DNA from: Mycobacterium sp. AZCC_0083
Lineage (GTDB): Bacteria > Actinomycetota > Actinomycetes > Mycobacteriales > Mycobacteriaceae
NCBI RefSeq assembly: GCF_014202335.1
Contig: NZ_JACHGP010000010.1
Coordinates: 304,272 to 368,271, forward strand
Direction of reading: 5' to 3'
DNA length: 64,000 nt
Shown here: positions 42,266 through 50,849 of the stretch, piece after piece
Numbering within the stretch: position 1 is the stretch's first letter
Layout of the letters: the number at the start of each line of letters is the position of its first letter
The notes under the pieces: generated by a model
Databases searched by the model: none
The model's input: only the letters and a program-made list of their open reading frames with translations
What the model was told of the DNA's origin: nothing
Made by a program: the position numbers and the translations under genes

Positions 42266-43252
42266 ATGCGAGCACTCGTCACGGGCGCGGCCGGATTCAT
42301 TGGGTCCACCTTGGTCCACCGTCTCCTGACCGACGGTCATCAGGTGATCGGGGTCGACAATGTCAGCACGGGCAATGTGGCCAACCTTGAGGCAGCCCTT
42401 AGCGGCAAGGGTATGAGCACGGGCCGTTTCACCTTGGTGCAGGTCGATATTCAAGCGCCTGAACTGACCGGCATCGTCGCGGGTGCCAACCCGGACGCCA
42501 TCTTCCATCTCGCCGCGCAGGTGGATCTCAGAGCTTCGGTGTCCGATCCGCAATTCGACGCACGTAGCAATGTGCTAGGCACGATCAATCTCTGTGAAGC
42601 CACCCGGCGAGCGGGCGTCAAGAGGATCGTCTACGCCGCTTCGGGCGGTTCTCGCTACGGAACGCCGACCCGTCTGCCGGTGGACGAAAGCGCTCCGCTC
42701 GGTCCGCTCTCGCCGTATGCGGTGGCGAAGCTCGCTGGGGAGTTGTACCTGAGCGCCTACGCAGGAATGTACGGTTTGGCACCGATCTGCCTGGCACTGG
42801 CCAACGTCTACGGTCCACGTCAGAATCCGCATGGGGAAGCCGGTGTGATAGCGGTTTTCGGCAGCGCGCTCATCGCCGGCCGTCCCGTGACTGTGTACGG
42901 TGACGGCACCGCCGCCCGCGACTACGTTTACGTCGACGACGTCGTGGATGCGTTCGTGCGCGCCGGCGAGGCTCCGCTATCAGTCACCGGAACCTACAAC
43001 ATCGGCACCGGTCGACAGACGACCGTCGCAGAAGTACACCGGATGATTTCTTCGGTGCTCGACGAGTCGGCGCCGCCCCGATACGCCGCCGCCCGCACAG
43101 GTGAGTTGCACGCCATCGCCTTGGATGCGAGAAAGGCGGAAGAGGCTATCGGGTGGAAACCCGCCGTCGACATCGTCGAGGGAATCGAACGCACGGTCCA
43201 TTGGCTTCGCACCGTTCTCGACCCTGACTTTGCCGTAATCGTCGGAGCCTGA
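42266..43252 (+). CDS. GalE-type NAD-dependent sugar epimerase
   Basis: A 328-residue extended SDR from the ATG at 42266 with MRALVTGAAGFIGSTLVHRLL (NAD-binding), a substrate-proximal SGGSRYGTPTRL, and the catalytic SPYAVAKLAGELY. NVYGPRQNPHGEAGVIAVF and GDGTAARDYVYVDDVVDAFVR are nearly those of mycobacterial GalE1-type UDP-sugar 4-epimerases. Likely interconverts UDP-hexose or UDP-HexNAc donors for the glycan operon. Confidence 0.88.
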   Translation: MRALVTGAAGFIGSTLVHRLLTDGHQVIGVDNVSTGNVANLEAALSGKGMSTGRFTLVQVDIQAPELTGIVAGANPDAIFHLAAQVDLRASVSDPQFDARSNVLGTINLCEATRRAGVKRIVYAASGGSRYGTPTRLPVDESAPLGPLSPYAVAKLAGELYLSAYAGMYGLAPICLALANVYGPRQNPHGEAGVIAVFGSALIAGRPVTVYGDGTAARDYVYVDDVVDAFVRAGEAPLSVTGTYNIGTGRQTTVAEVHRMISSVLDESAPPRYAAARTGELHAIALDARKAEEAIGWKPAVDIVEGIERTVHWLRTVLDPDFAVIVGA

Positions 43253-43261
43253 GGGGTTGTC

Positions 43262-43648
43262 ATGTCGATCAAAGAGGTGCCCCTCGGAGTGCCGCAGCCG
43301 CCACGACGGTCATCGCCCTACGTTGGCCGTGTGGGCGCCGCGGCCGTGACGGCGATCGGCGCAGCCGGGATTGCACTGAACGACGCCCAATCCTCCGCAC
43401 CCTTCGCCCGCACGTTGGTCGTGGCCTTCGTGTTCTTGGCGCCTGCGATTGCGATCACCGGGCTGCTGCCCAGCGTCAACACCGTCGTCGCCGTGATCGT
43501 CGCGGCTGCCGGCGCCGTCGTCATCAACGCCCTTGTCGCGCAGTCGATGCTATCGGCCAGCGCCTGGTCGCGCACTGCGGGTGTCATCGCCGTTGGTCTC
43601 ATCGCAGCCCTCCTGTGGCTGGTGCCAACCACGGGGACTGGCTCGTGA
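43262..43648 (+). CDS. Small polytopic membrane protein
   Basis: A 128-residue protein with four hydrophobic segments (AAVTAIGAAGIAL, TLVVAFVFLAPAIAITGLL, TVVAVIVAAAGAVVINALV, AGVIAVGLIAALLWLV) and short termini. No family recognised. Between the epimerase and a GT2 gene in the same operon; may be an accessory subunit of the membrane glycan machinery. Confidence 0.75.
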   Translation: MSIKEVPLGVPQPPRRSSPYVGRVGAAAVTAIGAAGIALNDAQSSAPFARTLVVAFVFLAPAIAITGLLPSVNTVVAVIVAAAGAVVINALVAQSMLSASAWSRTAGVIAVGLIAALLWLVPTTGTGS

Positions 43649-43718
43649 GGACCTGGCTCCACCGCTAGCGGCGAATGCCGAGCGTGCCCATCCGCCGAAC
43701 GACCAAGAGAGGTGCTAG

Positions 43719-44687
43719 ATGACGGGAATGACCATCAGGCGCAAACCCACCGCGTGCGTGGTGATCTGTGCCTACACGTGCGATCGGTGGGATGACACTC
43801 TTGCCGCGGTAGCGTCGGTTCGGAGCCAAACGACAGCACCAGACGAAATCGTCGTCGTCGTCGACCACAACGCAGATCTGTTCAGCAGGCTGCGCACCGC
43901 ACTTCCGGACGTGACCGTCGTCGAGAACCGGCATCGGCGCGGGCTATCCGGCGGCAAGGACACCGGCGTCGAAGTGACCTCCAGCGACGTGGTGGCCTTC
44001 CTGGACGACGATGCCGTGGCCCACCCCGACTGGCTGAGACATTTTCGCGACGCCTACACCGATGACAGCATCATCGGTGTAGGCGGCACCACGCTGCCTC
44101 GGTGGGAAACCGAGCGTCCGCGGTGGTTCCCAGAGGAGTTCGACTGGGTCCTGGGATGTACGTTCACTGGCAGGGAACCGGGACCGGTCCGAAACCTTCT
44201 GGGCGGCAACGCATCATTTCGTCGCGAGGTCTTCTCCGTCGCGGGGGGTTTCCCGAGCCACATTGGCAGGACGTCGGCGCAGCGTCGCCCCCTTGGCTGC
44301 GAGGAGACCGAGTTCTGCATCCGGGTGAGCCAGCACCGTCCCGACTGGACATACGTCTTCGAACCACGGGCAGTGATCTGGCACCGCGTAGGCGCCGAAC
44401 GAGAGCGGTTCGCCTACTTCCGTTCTCGGTGCTTCGCCGAGGGACTGTCGAAGGCGGAAGTGACCCGCAGCGTGGGCGTTGCGGACGGGCTCTCGGCCGA
44501 ACGGAAGTACACCACGCACACCCTCACTCGCGGTGTCGTGCGGGGGCTCGGTGAGGCGCTGCGTGGGGATCGGACCGGGATCGAGCGCTCCGGCGCCATC
44601 GCCGTGGGGCTACTCACCGCGGCAGCAGGTTACGCACGCGGTGGTGTGCCTCTGCGCCGGCGACACGCGATGAACGGGTCGGAATGA
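43719..44687 (+). CDS. GT2 glycosyltransferase
   Basis: A 322-residue family 2 glycosyltransferase with TACVVICAYTCDRWDDTLAAVASV and the nucleotide-sugar Asp cluster DVVAFLDDDAVAHPDWL. The acceptor-site segment is VRNLLGGNASFRREVFSVAGGF, with the catalytic Glu-Asp/Glu region CEETEFCIR. A C-terminal membrane-associated segment (GAIAVGLLTAAAGYARGG) may tether it to the inner membrane. Overlaps the deacetylase gene by 4 bp. Confidence 0.88.
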   Translation: MTGMTIRRKPTACVVICAYTCDRWDDTLAAVASVRSQTTAPDEIVVVVDHNADLFSRLRTALPDVTVVENRHRRGLSGGKDTGVEVTSSDVVAFLDDDAVAHPDWLRHFRDAYTDDSIIGVGGTTLPRWETERPRWFPEEFDWVLGCTFTGREPGPVRNLLGGNASFRREVFSVAGGFPSHIGRTSAQRRPLGCEETEFCIRVSQHRPDWTYVFEPRAVIWHRVGAERERFAYFRSRCFAEGLSKAEVTRSVGVADGLSAERKYTTHTLTRGVVRGLGEALRGDRTGIERSGAIAVGLLTAAAGYARGGVPLRRRHAMNGSE

Positions 44688-45481
44688 CCGAGTCGGTTCC
44701 GATCCTCATGTACCACGCCGTCGCGGAGCATCCGTCGGCCGCATCGAGACGCCTGTCCGTTTCTCCCGATTCATTCGAGGAGCAGGTCGCCTTCTTGGCG
44801 GAGCACGGCTTCACCGGGATGACCTTCTCGGACCTGGCCGATGCCTTCGAGACCGGCAAGGCCTTGCCGAAGCGGCCGGTCGTGCTCACGTTCGACGACG
44901 GTTATGCGGACTTCGCATATGCCGCCTTGCCGATTCTTCAGCGCTACGATTGCCCGGCAACGGTATTCGTCACGAGCGGCTGGATCGCCGACGCCGGTCC
45001 GGATGCCGCCGGTACGCCGCTGGACGAGATGATGACGTGGGCGCAGGTTCGCGACGTTGCGCAGGCGGGCATCGAAATCGGGGCCCACAGCCACAGCCAT
45101 CCCGAGCTCGACCAGCTCGCTGACGCCGCGCTGTGGGAGGAACTCCGCGTCGGCCGGGTACTGCTCGAAGATTGCATCGGTGCCCCGGTTCGAGCCCTTG
45201 CCTATCCCTTCGGCTATTCCACTCCGCGGGTACGCCTCGCTGCTCGCGACGCTCGTTATCGCTGCGCAGCGGCGGTGAGGAATGTCCGAGCGACCTCATT
45301 CGACGACATCTTCATGCTCCCGCGGCTCACGATCCGCCGTAGCACCAACGCGATCGCCTTCGCCTCGGCCATGACCGGCGGCGACAAGCGAGTCTTCCGG
45401 CGGGATCGTCTGCTGACGGCAGGTTGGGCGTCTGTTCGCAGCGCTCGACGGGCCCGAAAGCGGGTCCTGGGCAATGCTTGA
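44684..45481 (+). CDS. NodB-type polysaccharide deacetylase
   Basis: A 265-residue CE4 deacetylase. The catalytic base and metal motif is TFDDGYAD (~69-76). The metal-binding HxxxH is at GAHSHSHPELDQ (~134-143), with PFGYST and the later substrate segments. It lacks a signal peptide, so it is probably cytosolic and acts on a precursor, or its N terminus is loosely attached. It likely N-deacetylates GlcNAc-type residues, exposing free amines that could accept an acyl or aminoacyl group. Confidence 0.88.
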   Translation: MTESVPILMYHAVAEHPSAASRRLSVSPDSFEEQVAFLAEHGFTGMTFSDLADAFETGKALPKRPVVLTFDDGYADFAYAALPILQRYDCPATVFVTSGWIADAGPDAAGTPLDEMMTWAQVRDVAQAGIEIGAHSHSHPELDQLADAALWEELRVGRVLLEDCIGAPVRALAYPFGYSTPRVRLAARDARYRCAAAVRNVRATSFDDIFMLPRLTIRRSTNAIAFASAMTGGDKRVFRRDRLLTAGWASVRSARRARKRVLGNA

Positions 45482-46880
45482 GAGTGTGAGCGCGACCCAA
45501 GCGGCCGACGAGAACTCCGCACTGGTTCCCTATTCAGTTCGCCATCGCCGGATGAGAAGTCGATTCACCGGCCCGCCCTTCTTGCGGAACGCCTATGCCC
45601 TCGTACTCAATACCGGGATCTCGGGGGTTCTGGGTCTGGTGTACTGGATTCTCGCGGCGCGCTACTACGACGATTCCGACGTCGGTCGCGGATCGGCCGC
45701 CATCTCGGCGTTGATGCTGTTGACCGGCCTGGTGTCGGTCAACTTCGCGGGCACACTGAACCGCTTCATCCCCAAGACCGGAAAGCATACGGTCGCCGTC
45801 GTCGCGTTCACCTATCTCGTCACGTCCGCCGTAATCGCCGTCCTTGCCGTGGCCTTGCTCTTCACCCTCCACATGGTGGGAGGTCCGGCATACGACCTCC
45901 TGCGCGACGGGCAGACGCAAATGTGGTTCGTCGCAGCTGCGGTTGCCGCGAGCGTAATCACGTTGCAGGACAGCGTATTGACAGGACTGAGGGGCGCGGT
46001 TTGGGTGCCTGTCTGGAACGCCGCGTTCTCTGTCGCCAAGATCATCCTTCTGGTGGTGCTGGCTCAATCCATGCCCCGGTCCGGACTGTTCTTCTCTTGG
46101 ATCATTCCCATGATCATCGTCATGTTTCCGGTGAACCTGTTGATCTTCCGTCGGCTGCTGCCGCAGCATGTACGCACGTCGACGCACGAGGTCGGGCTGA
46201 CGGTCGCACAGGTCGGCCGGTTCTTTGCCGCGGACTATCTGGGCGCGCTAGTGCTCTACGGCACAATGTTTCTCGTCCCGGTGCTGGTGGCAATACACGT
46301 CGCGCCGCACACCTACGCGTACTTCTTCCTGGCCTGGGCCATCGCGACGATGATGAATCTGGTGGCCGTCAACATGTCGGTGTCCATGGCAGTGGAGGGT
46401 GTGCATGACCCTTCGCGTTTGGCCGGCTATTGCCGCTCTGCGCTCACTCGAACCTTGGTACTGCTGTCCTTCGGAGTCGTGGGGATCGGCCTTGCGGCTC
46501 CGTACACCATGGGGCTGCTCGGTGACGGATACCTCGACGCCGTGCCGCTGCTTCAGCTGTTGGCCTTCGCAAGCTTGCCCAGCGCGGTGGTGGACATCTA
46601 TGTCGGGACGCTACGGGCGCGGACCAAGCGCATGCGGATCATGTGGGTGCAATCCCTTCGGGCAGTTGCCGTATTGGGACTGGTGGTCGTCTTTCAGCAT
46701 TATCACCCGTTGTTCGGAAACTTCGGTGACCCGAGGCTGACCGCAGTGGGAGCGGCGGTACTGCTCGGCCAGCTCGTCGTGATGGTCGTTGTGCTTCCAG
46801 GCCTTGGAAGGCTTCTCGGGTGGCACCGGCGACTTGCCCCGCCGGTCACGGTGCACGAGGAGACGGAATGTCTCCTCTGA
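45474..46880 (+). CDS. Wzx-like polysaccharide flippase
   Basis: A 468-residue protein with about 12-14 membrane segments, starting 8 bp inside the deacetylase gene. The N-terminal FLRNAYALVLNTGISGVLGLVYWILAARYY matches the MOP-superfamily oligosaccharide flippase beginning. It probably moves lipid-linked repeat units across the membrane. Confidence 0.85.
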   Translation: MLESVSATQAADENSALVPYSVRHRRMRSRFTGPPFLRNAYALVLNTGISGVLGLVYWILAARYYDDSDVGRGSAAISALMLLTGLVSVNFAGTLNRFIPKTGKHTVAVVAFTYLVTSAVIAVLAVALLFTLHMVGGPAYDLLRDGQTQMWFVAAAVAASVITLQDSVLTGLRGAVWVPVWNAAFSVAKIILLVVLAQSMPRSGLFFSWIIPMIIVMFPVNLLIFRRLLPQHVRTSTHEVGLTVAQVGRFFAADYLGALVLYGTMFLVPVLVAIHVAPHTYAYFFLAWAIATMMNLVAVNMSVSMAVEGVHDPSRLAGYCRSALTRTLVLLSFGVVGIGLAAPYTMGLLGDGYLDAVPLLQLLAFASLPSAVVDIYVGTLRARTKRMRIMWVQSLRAVAVLGLVVVFQHYHPLFGNFGDPRLTAVGAAVLLGQLVVMVVVLPGLGRLLGWHRRLAPPVTVHEETECLL

Positions 46881-48994
46881 TGTATGCCGATGAGCGCCAG
46901 CTCATCCCGGCGGTGCTCCCTCCTCGGCTCACCGAGGAGGGAGCGCAGCCCGGGAGTCTTCGACCGAGTCACGTCCAGGGCGTCCGTGTGGCGATTCTGT
47001 GCGTCGTGACCGTAGGGGCAGTCGCGTTGTACCTCGACAAGTTGCATAGCGTCGATCTTGGCGGCATGACCGGGCTTGGGCTGATCTCAGTTCTGCCGGT
47101 GTCGACGTTGGTCGGGCTTGCACTTCTCACCGTCGGCTTCATGGGGTCGCTTTCACTGCCGCGGCGCTGCGTGTGGTTGCTCTCCGTGCAACTGGTGCTA
47201 CTCGTCCTGATGCTTCATGGCATCACGGCGCTGCTCGAGTCCGAGCCGCGCTTCGCGATCACGTGGGTCCATGCCGGTTTCGTCGAGTTCATCGATCGCA
47301 CTGGGACCACGGCGCCGGACCTCGACACCCGATGGTCCTGGCCCGGATTCTTCGCGCTCGCCGCGTTCTGGGCCGGTTCGGGCAAGCTCGAGGCGCTGCA
47401 CACCATCCTTACCGTGACGCCGGTGGTGCTGAATCTGCTGTACCTGGTTGCACTCGGGTTGCTGATGACCACCATTCGGATGGTTTGGCAGGCAAGGTGG
47501 TTGGCGGCGTTGTTCTTTTGCCTCCTCAACTGGATTGGGCAGGACTATTTTTCGCCCCAGGGCTTGTCATTGCTGTTCTACCTGTTCTTCGTGGCCTTCG
47601 TCGTCATGTGGTTCCGCCCGCCCCTCACACCGCCCGGGGACATGCCAAGGCCCTACCGCTGGGGAAGCAAGCTGTGGTGGTGGCTCTGGGGCAATGCATC
47701 ACGGGGCGAGCTGCCGCCAAGGAAGGCTGCGCCGGCGGAACGTGTTGTCGTGTTTGCGGTGGTGGTGGGCCTGTTCGCCACGGCCACTGTCTGCCACCAG
47801 CTAACCCCGTTCGCGATGCTGATGAGCGCTGCTGGGCTCGTCGTCGCCCGTCGGTGCGCGCTCACCGGGCTCCCCGTGATGCTCGTCGTGATCCTTCTGG
47901 CGTGGATCAGCTTCATGACCCAGGCCTATTGGGGGGCCAACCTCAGTGACGTGGCCAGCGGCGTCGGGGATATCGGTGGGGCGGTGGGGAACCGAGCCAG
48001 CCTTGGCAACGCCGAACACCTGCTCGTCGTTCACGCCCGGATGTTCGCGACTGTGATGGTCTTCCTGATCGCGGGCTGGGGGTTGCTCCGCCGTAGGCGG
48101 CGAGGGATCGAGGACCGCGTCCTGCTGGTGCTGACCGCCGCCCCGATCGGCCTGGCGCTCATGCAGAGCTACGGCGGCGAGATGGCCTTGCGCGTCTACT
48201 TGTTCGCACTTGCGCCCGCGTCCGTGCTCGCTGCATTGGCCTTGTTCCCCCACCCGGCATCACGCCCCTCGATGCTCGCGCGATGCGTCGCCACCGTAGG
48301 CGCTCTGGTTCTGTTGTTCTCCTTCTTAGTCACTCGTTACGGCAACGAGGCATTCGAACGGATCCCCGAGGGGGCGGTCAGCGCGGTGGAGACGGTCTAC
48401 GAGCATACGTCTGGCCCCGTGAAGTTCCTTTACGTCACCGCTGTGCCCGAGCTCAACTCCACCCCCTTCATGCCGCTCGGTTACCGCGACGTGGAACGGG
48501 TCCACTGGATGAACACGATGGCACCGATCGATCCGACCGACGTGACCGGGGTGGTGCAGACCCTGAGAGAGCAGGGGACTGGCGGATACCTGATCACCAC
48601 GCGAAGTCAGGAGGCATACATCGTATTCGGCCAGGGCTACCCCAGGGATTGGAGCGGGCGATTCCGCCACGCGCTAGCCGCTGCCCCCGGGCTTCGGGTG
48701 GTTGTCGACAACCCGGACGCGACCATCTATGCCCTCGACTGGCCCCCCGGCGCGGTAGCCAACCGTTACCCGCCTACGTCCACCGGATTGCAGGTGTGGC
48801 GTACGCCCTGGACCACGGTTGGTGCGGGCTTTCTGGTCATGCTGTTGGGCATTCTGAGCGTGCGTGAGGTGTGGCGAATTCGCCTTGCACCTGACGACCA
48901 CAGGCGGCTCCGCCCACTCGTGTACGCCGCGGCGCCGTTCCTGGTCGGGTTCGTGCTCGTCGTCGTCGAGCGTTTCCTGTTGCTGACGTCATGA
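46868..48994 (+). CDS. Large polytopic membrane protein, candidate glycan polymerase or GT-C
   Basis: A 708-residue protein from the ATG at 46868 (GAGGAG 5 bp upstream), overlapping the flippase gene by 13 bp. About 14 membrane segments are interrupted by an extracytoplasmic region (ALLESEPRFAITWVHAGFVEFIDRTGTTAPDLDTRWSWPGF). A soluble C-terminal domain lies near residues 500-640 before two last helices. The WPGFF segment followed by hydrophobic helices fits Wzy/GT-C-like proteins. The exact activity is inferred only from position after the flippase. Confidence 0.7.
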   Translation: MSPLMYADERQLIPAVLPPRLTEEGAQPGSLRPSHVQGVRVAILCVVTVGAVALYLDKLHSVDLGGMTGLGLISVLPVSTLVGLALLTVGFMGSLSLPRRCVWLLSVQLVLLVLMLHGITALLESEPRFAITWVHAGFVEFIDRTGTTAPDLDTRWSWPGFFALAAFWAGSGKLEALHTILTVTPVVLNLLYLVALGLLMTTIRMVWQARWLAALFFCLLNWIGQDYFSPQGLSLLFYLFFVAFVVMWFRPPLTPPGDMPRPYRWGSKLWWWLWGNASRGELPPRKAAPAERVVVFAVVVGLFATATVCHQLTPFAMLMSAAGLVVARRCALTGLPVMLVVILLAWISFMTQAYWGANLSDVASGVGDIGGAVGNRASLGNAEHLLVVHARMFATVMVFLIAGWGLLRRRRRGIEDRVLLVLTAAPIGLALMQSYGGEMALRVYLFALAPASVLAALALFPHPASRPSMLARCVATVGALVLLFSFLVTRYGNEAFERIPEGAVSAVETVYEHTSGPVKFLYVTAVPELNSTPFMPLGYRDVERVHWMNTMAPIDPTDVTGVVQTLREQGTGGYLITTRSQEAYIVFGQGYPRDWSGRFRHALAAAPGLRVVVDNPDATIYALDWPPGAVANRYPPTSTGLQVWRTPWTTVGAGFLVMLLGILSVREVWRIRLAPDDHRRLRPLVYAAAPFLVGFVLVVVERFLLLTS

Positions 48995-49053
48995 GGAACT
49001 TCAAGATCCGGTTTCGAACCGGTGACCAATCCCTACAAAACCACTAGGAAGCC
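48995..49053. other. Short gap with T-arm-like sequence
   Basis: Only 59 bp separate the polymerase-like gene and the adenylation gene. On the minus strand the sequence CCGGTTCGAAACCGG (49011-49025 region) resembles a tRNA T-arm, but no partner acceptor strand, D-arm or anticodon arm is present, so this is not a tRNA gene. Confidence 0.4.
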
Positions 49054-50631
49054 ATGTCTCACACCATCTTTCCCGATACCGGCGTCGCCTCTCCCGACGT
49101 CGATGTCGTCGGCGATGTGATTACGGACTTCGCCACCGCGGCCGGAGATCGGCCTCACCATCCTGCCATCGTGCACAACGGGACCGCCATCAGCTATCGA
49201 GACCTCGCAGAGCGAGTTCGACTCACCGCGTTGCGCTACCGGGCAGGCCGATTCGGCGCCAATGGACCATCCGGTCTGATCGGAGCGTTGGTCTCGCACA
49301 CACCCGCTGTGGTCGAGCACCTGCTTGGGATACTGCAAGCCCGCGCCACCTACTGCCCGATCGACGCCGCTCTTCCGGTCACCCGCAAGCAGGCGATCGC
49401 CGCGGTGCTCGGCCTGGACCGCTTGTTTGCGTTAGCCGCCGACCCGCACGAACAAGCAAATCTGCGGATCGAGCGGCTCGACGATCACCCAGCACCCGCG
49501 GATACCGAACTGCCGCAGCCTCCATGGCAGGGCAGTGATCCGGCGTACGTGCTGTGCACCTCCGGTTCGACTGGGGTGCCGAAGCCGGTGGTGGTCTCGC
49601 GGCGAGCCCTAACCGTCACGGTGCGCGCACTTCGCGACCTCTTCGCACTCACCCGCGAGGACCGCGTGCTCCAATTCGCCTCGCTCGGCTGGGACACCTG
49701 CTTGGAAGAGATACTGCCCACGCTAACCGGCGGCGCGACTTTGGTTTTCGACGACGAGGCCCAATCCGGCTCGTTCCCGCGCTTTGTCCGCATGCTGGCG
49801 CAACGGGAGATCACCGTGCTCGACCTGCCAACGGCGTTCTGGCACGAACTGGTGCTCTACCTGCACGAGGGGCAAGCTGCACTGCCGTACAGCGTCCGGT
49901 TGGTGGTGATCGGTGGTGAGCGGGTTGATCCCACCCGATTGCGGCAGTGGCGCGATCTCGACGTCGGGCACATCGGGTTGCTCAACACCTACGGGTGTAC
50001 CGAGACGACGATGATCACCCATGCTGTGCAGTTGAGCGGCCCTGGTAGCGAACCAGAAGTCACGGCCGACGATGCCGAGGCGCCTCTCGGGCGCCCGCTT
50101 CCCCATGTGCGCGATCACGTCACCGATGAGGGCGAACTGCTGGTGTCGGGCCCCTCCCTGGCCACCGAATACCTTGGGCTGCCGGAAATTACCTCTACCG
50201 GATTCCCGATGGCCGACTACGGATCGGGACCCACCCGGTGGTTCCACACGGGCGATCTGGTCACCCGCGGTGAACACGGTCTGCTGTATTCACGCGGCCG
50301 CGCTGACGAACAGGTGAAAGTCCTTGGCGTACGAGTACATCCGGCCGAGGTGGAGGCACAGCTGAACACCCATCCCGCGGTTGCGGGTGCCGTCGTCGTC
50401 GGCGAACGGCTACTCGAGCGCACGTCGTTGACGGCGTACGTCGTTCCGGCTGGGTCGACGACCACTCCGGCTGAGTTGAAACGTTACCTACGCGAACGAC
50501 TACCCAGTCAATTCGTGCCCAGCCGAGTGAAATTCGTTGTCGCGCTGGCCTATACCGCGAGCGGCAAAGTCGATCGTGCAGCAACACAGCGTGCTGCAAC
50601 GGATTACCAAGGCAAAGGAGCAGGTCAATGA
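49054..50631 (+). CDS. Stand-alone amino-acid adenylation protein (NRPS A domain)
   Basis: A 525-residue A domain without condensation or thiolation parts. Core motifs are YVLCTSGSTGVPKPVV (A3, with Pro for the usual Gly), LGWDTCLEEI (A4, Asp ~214 that normally contacts the alpha-amino group), NTYGCTETT (A5), FHTGDLV (A7), RADEQVKVLGVRVHPAEVEAQL (A8) and ASGKVDR with the catalytic Lys ~505 (A10). It would adenylate an amino acid and load it on the adjacent carrier protein. With the KamA-like protein downstream, the substrate may be lysine or beta-lysine; this is inference. Confidence 0.88.
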   Translation: MSHTIFPDTGVASPDVDVVGDVITDFATAAGDRPHHPAIVHNGTAISYRDLAERVRLTALRYRAGRFGANGPSGLIGALVSHTPAVVEHLLGILQARATYCPIDAALPVTRKQAIAAVLGLDRLFALAADPHEQANLRIERLDDHPAPADTELPQPPWQGSDPAYVLCTSGSTGVPKPVVVSRRALTVTVRALRDLFALTREDRVLQFASLGWDTCLEEILPTLTGGATLVFDDEAQSGSFPRFVRMLAQREITVLDLPTAFWHELVLYLHEGQAALPYSVRLVVIGGERVDPTRLRQWRDLDVGHIGLLNTYGCTETTMITHAVQLSGPGSEPEVTADDAEAPLGRPLPHVRDHVTDEGELLVSGPSLATEYLGLPEITSTGFPMADYGSGPTRWFHTGDLVTRGEHGLLYSRGRADEQVKVLGVRVHPAEVEAQLNTHPAVAGAVVVGERLLERTSLTAYVVPAGSTTTPAELKRYLRERLPSQFVPSRVKFVVALAYTASGKVDRAATQRAATDYQGKGAGQ

Positions 50632-50849
50632 ACCCCGACCACATCGTCCACATCTTCCGTATGGTTCTCAACACCCCTGAGGTGGATGCGAGCTCCGACT
50701 TCTTCGAACTGGGCGGTGATTCGCTGCTAGCCACCCGGGTGCTCAGTGCGATTGCACGGGATTTCGGGACGGAGTTGTTGTTCGAGGACTTCCTCGACGA
50801 TCCCACGCCGGACGGATTGTTCGCCAGAATTGCCGCGGTAGCGCCATGA
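50628..50849 (+). CDS. Peptidyl carrier protein
   Basis: A 73-residue acyl/peptidyl carrier protein with the phosphopantetheine site DFFELGGDSLLATRV (Ser ~32). It overlaps the adenylation gene and the FAD oxidase gene by 4 bp each, so A domain, carrier and oxidase are made together. It carries the activated amino acid as a thioester for downstream modification or transfer. Confidence 0.93.
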   Translation: MNPDHIVHIFRMVLNTPEVDASSDFFELGGDSLLATRVLSAIARDFGTELLFEDFLDDPTPDGLFARIAAVAP

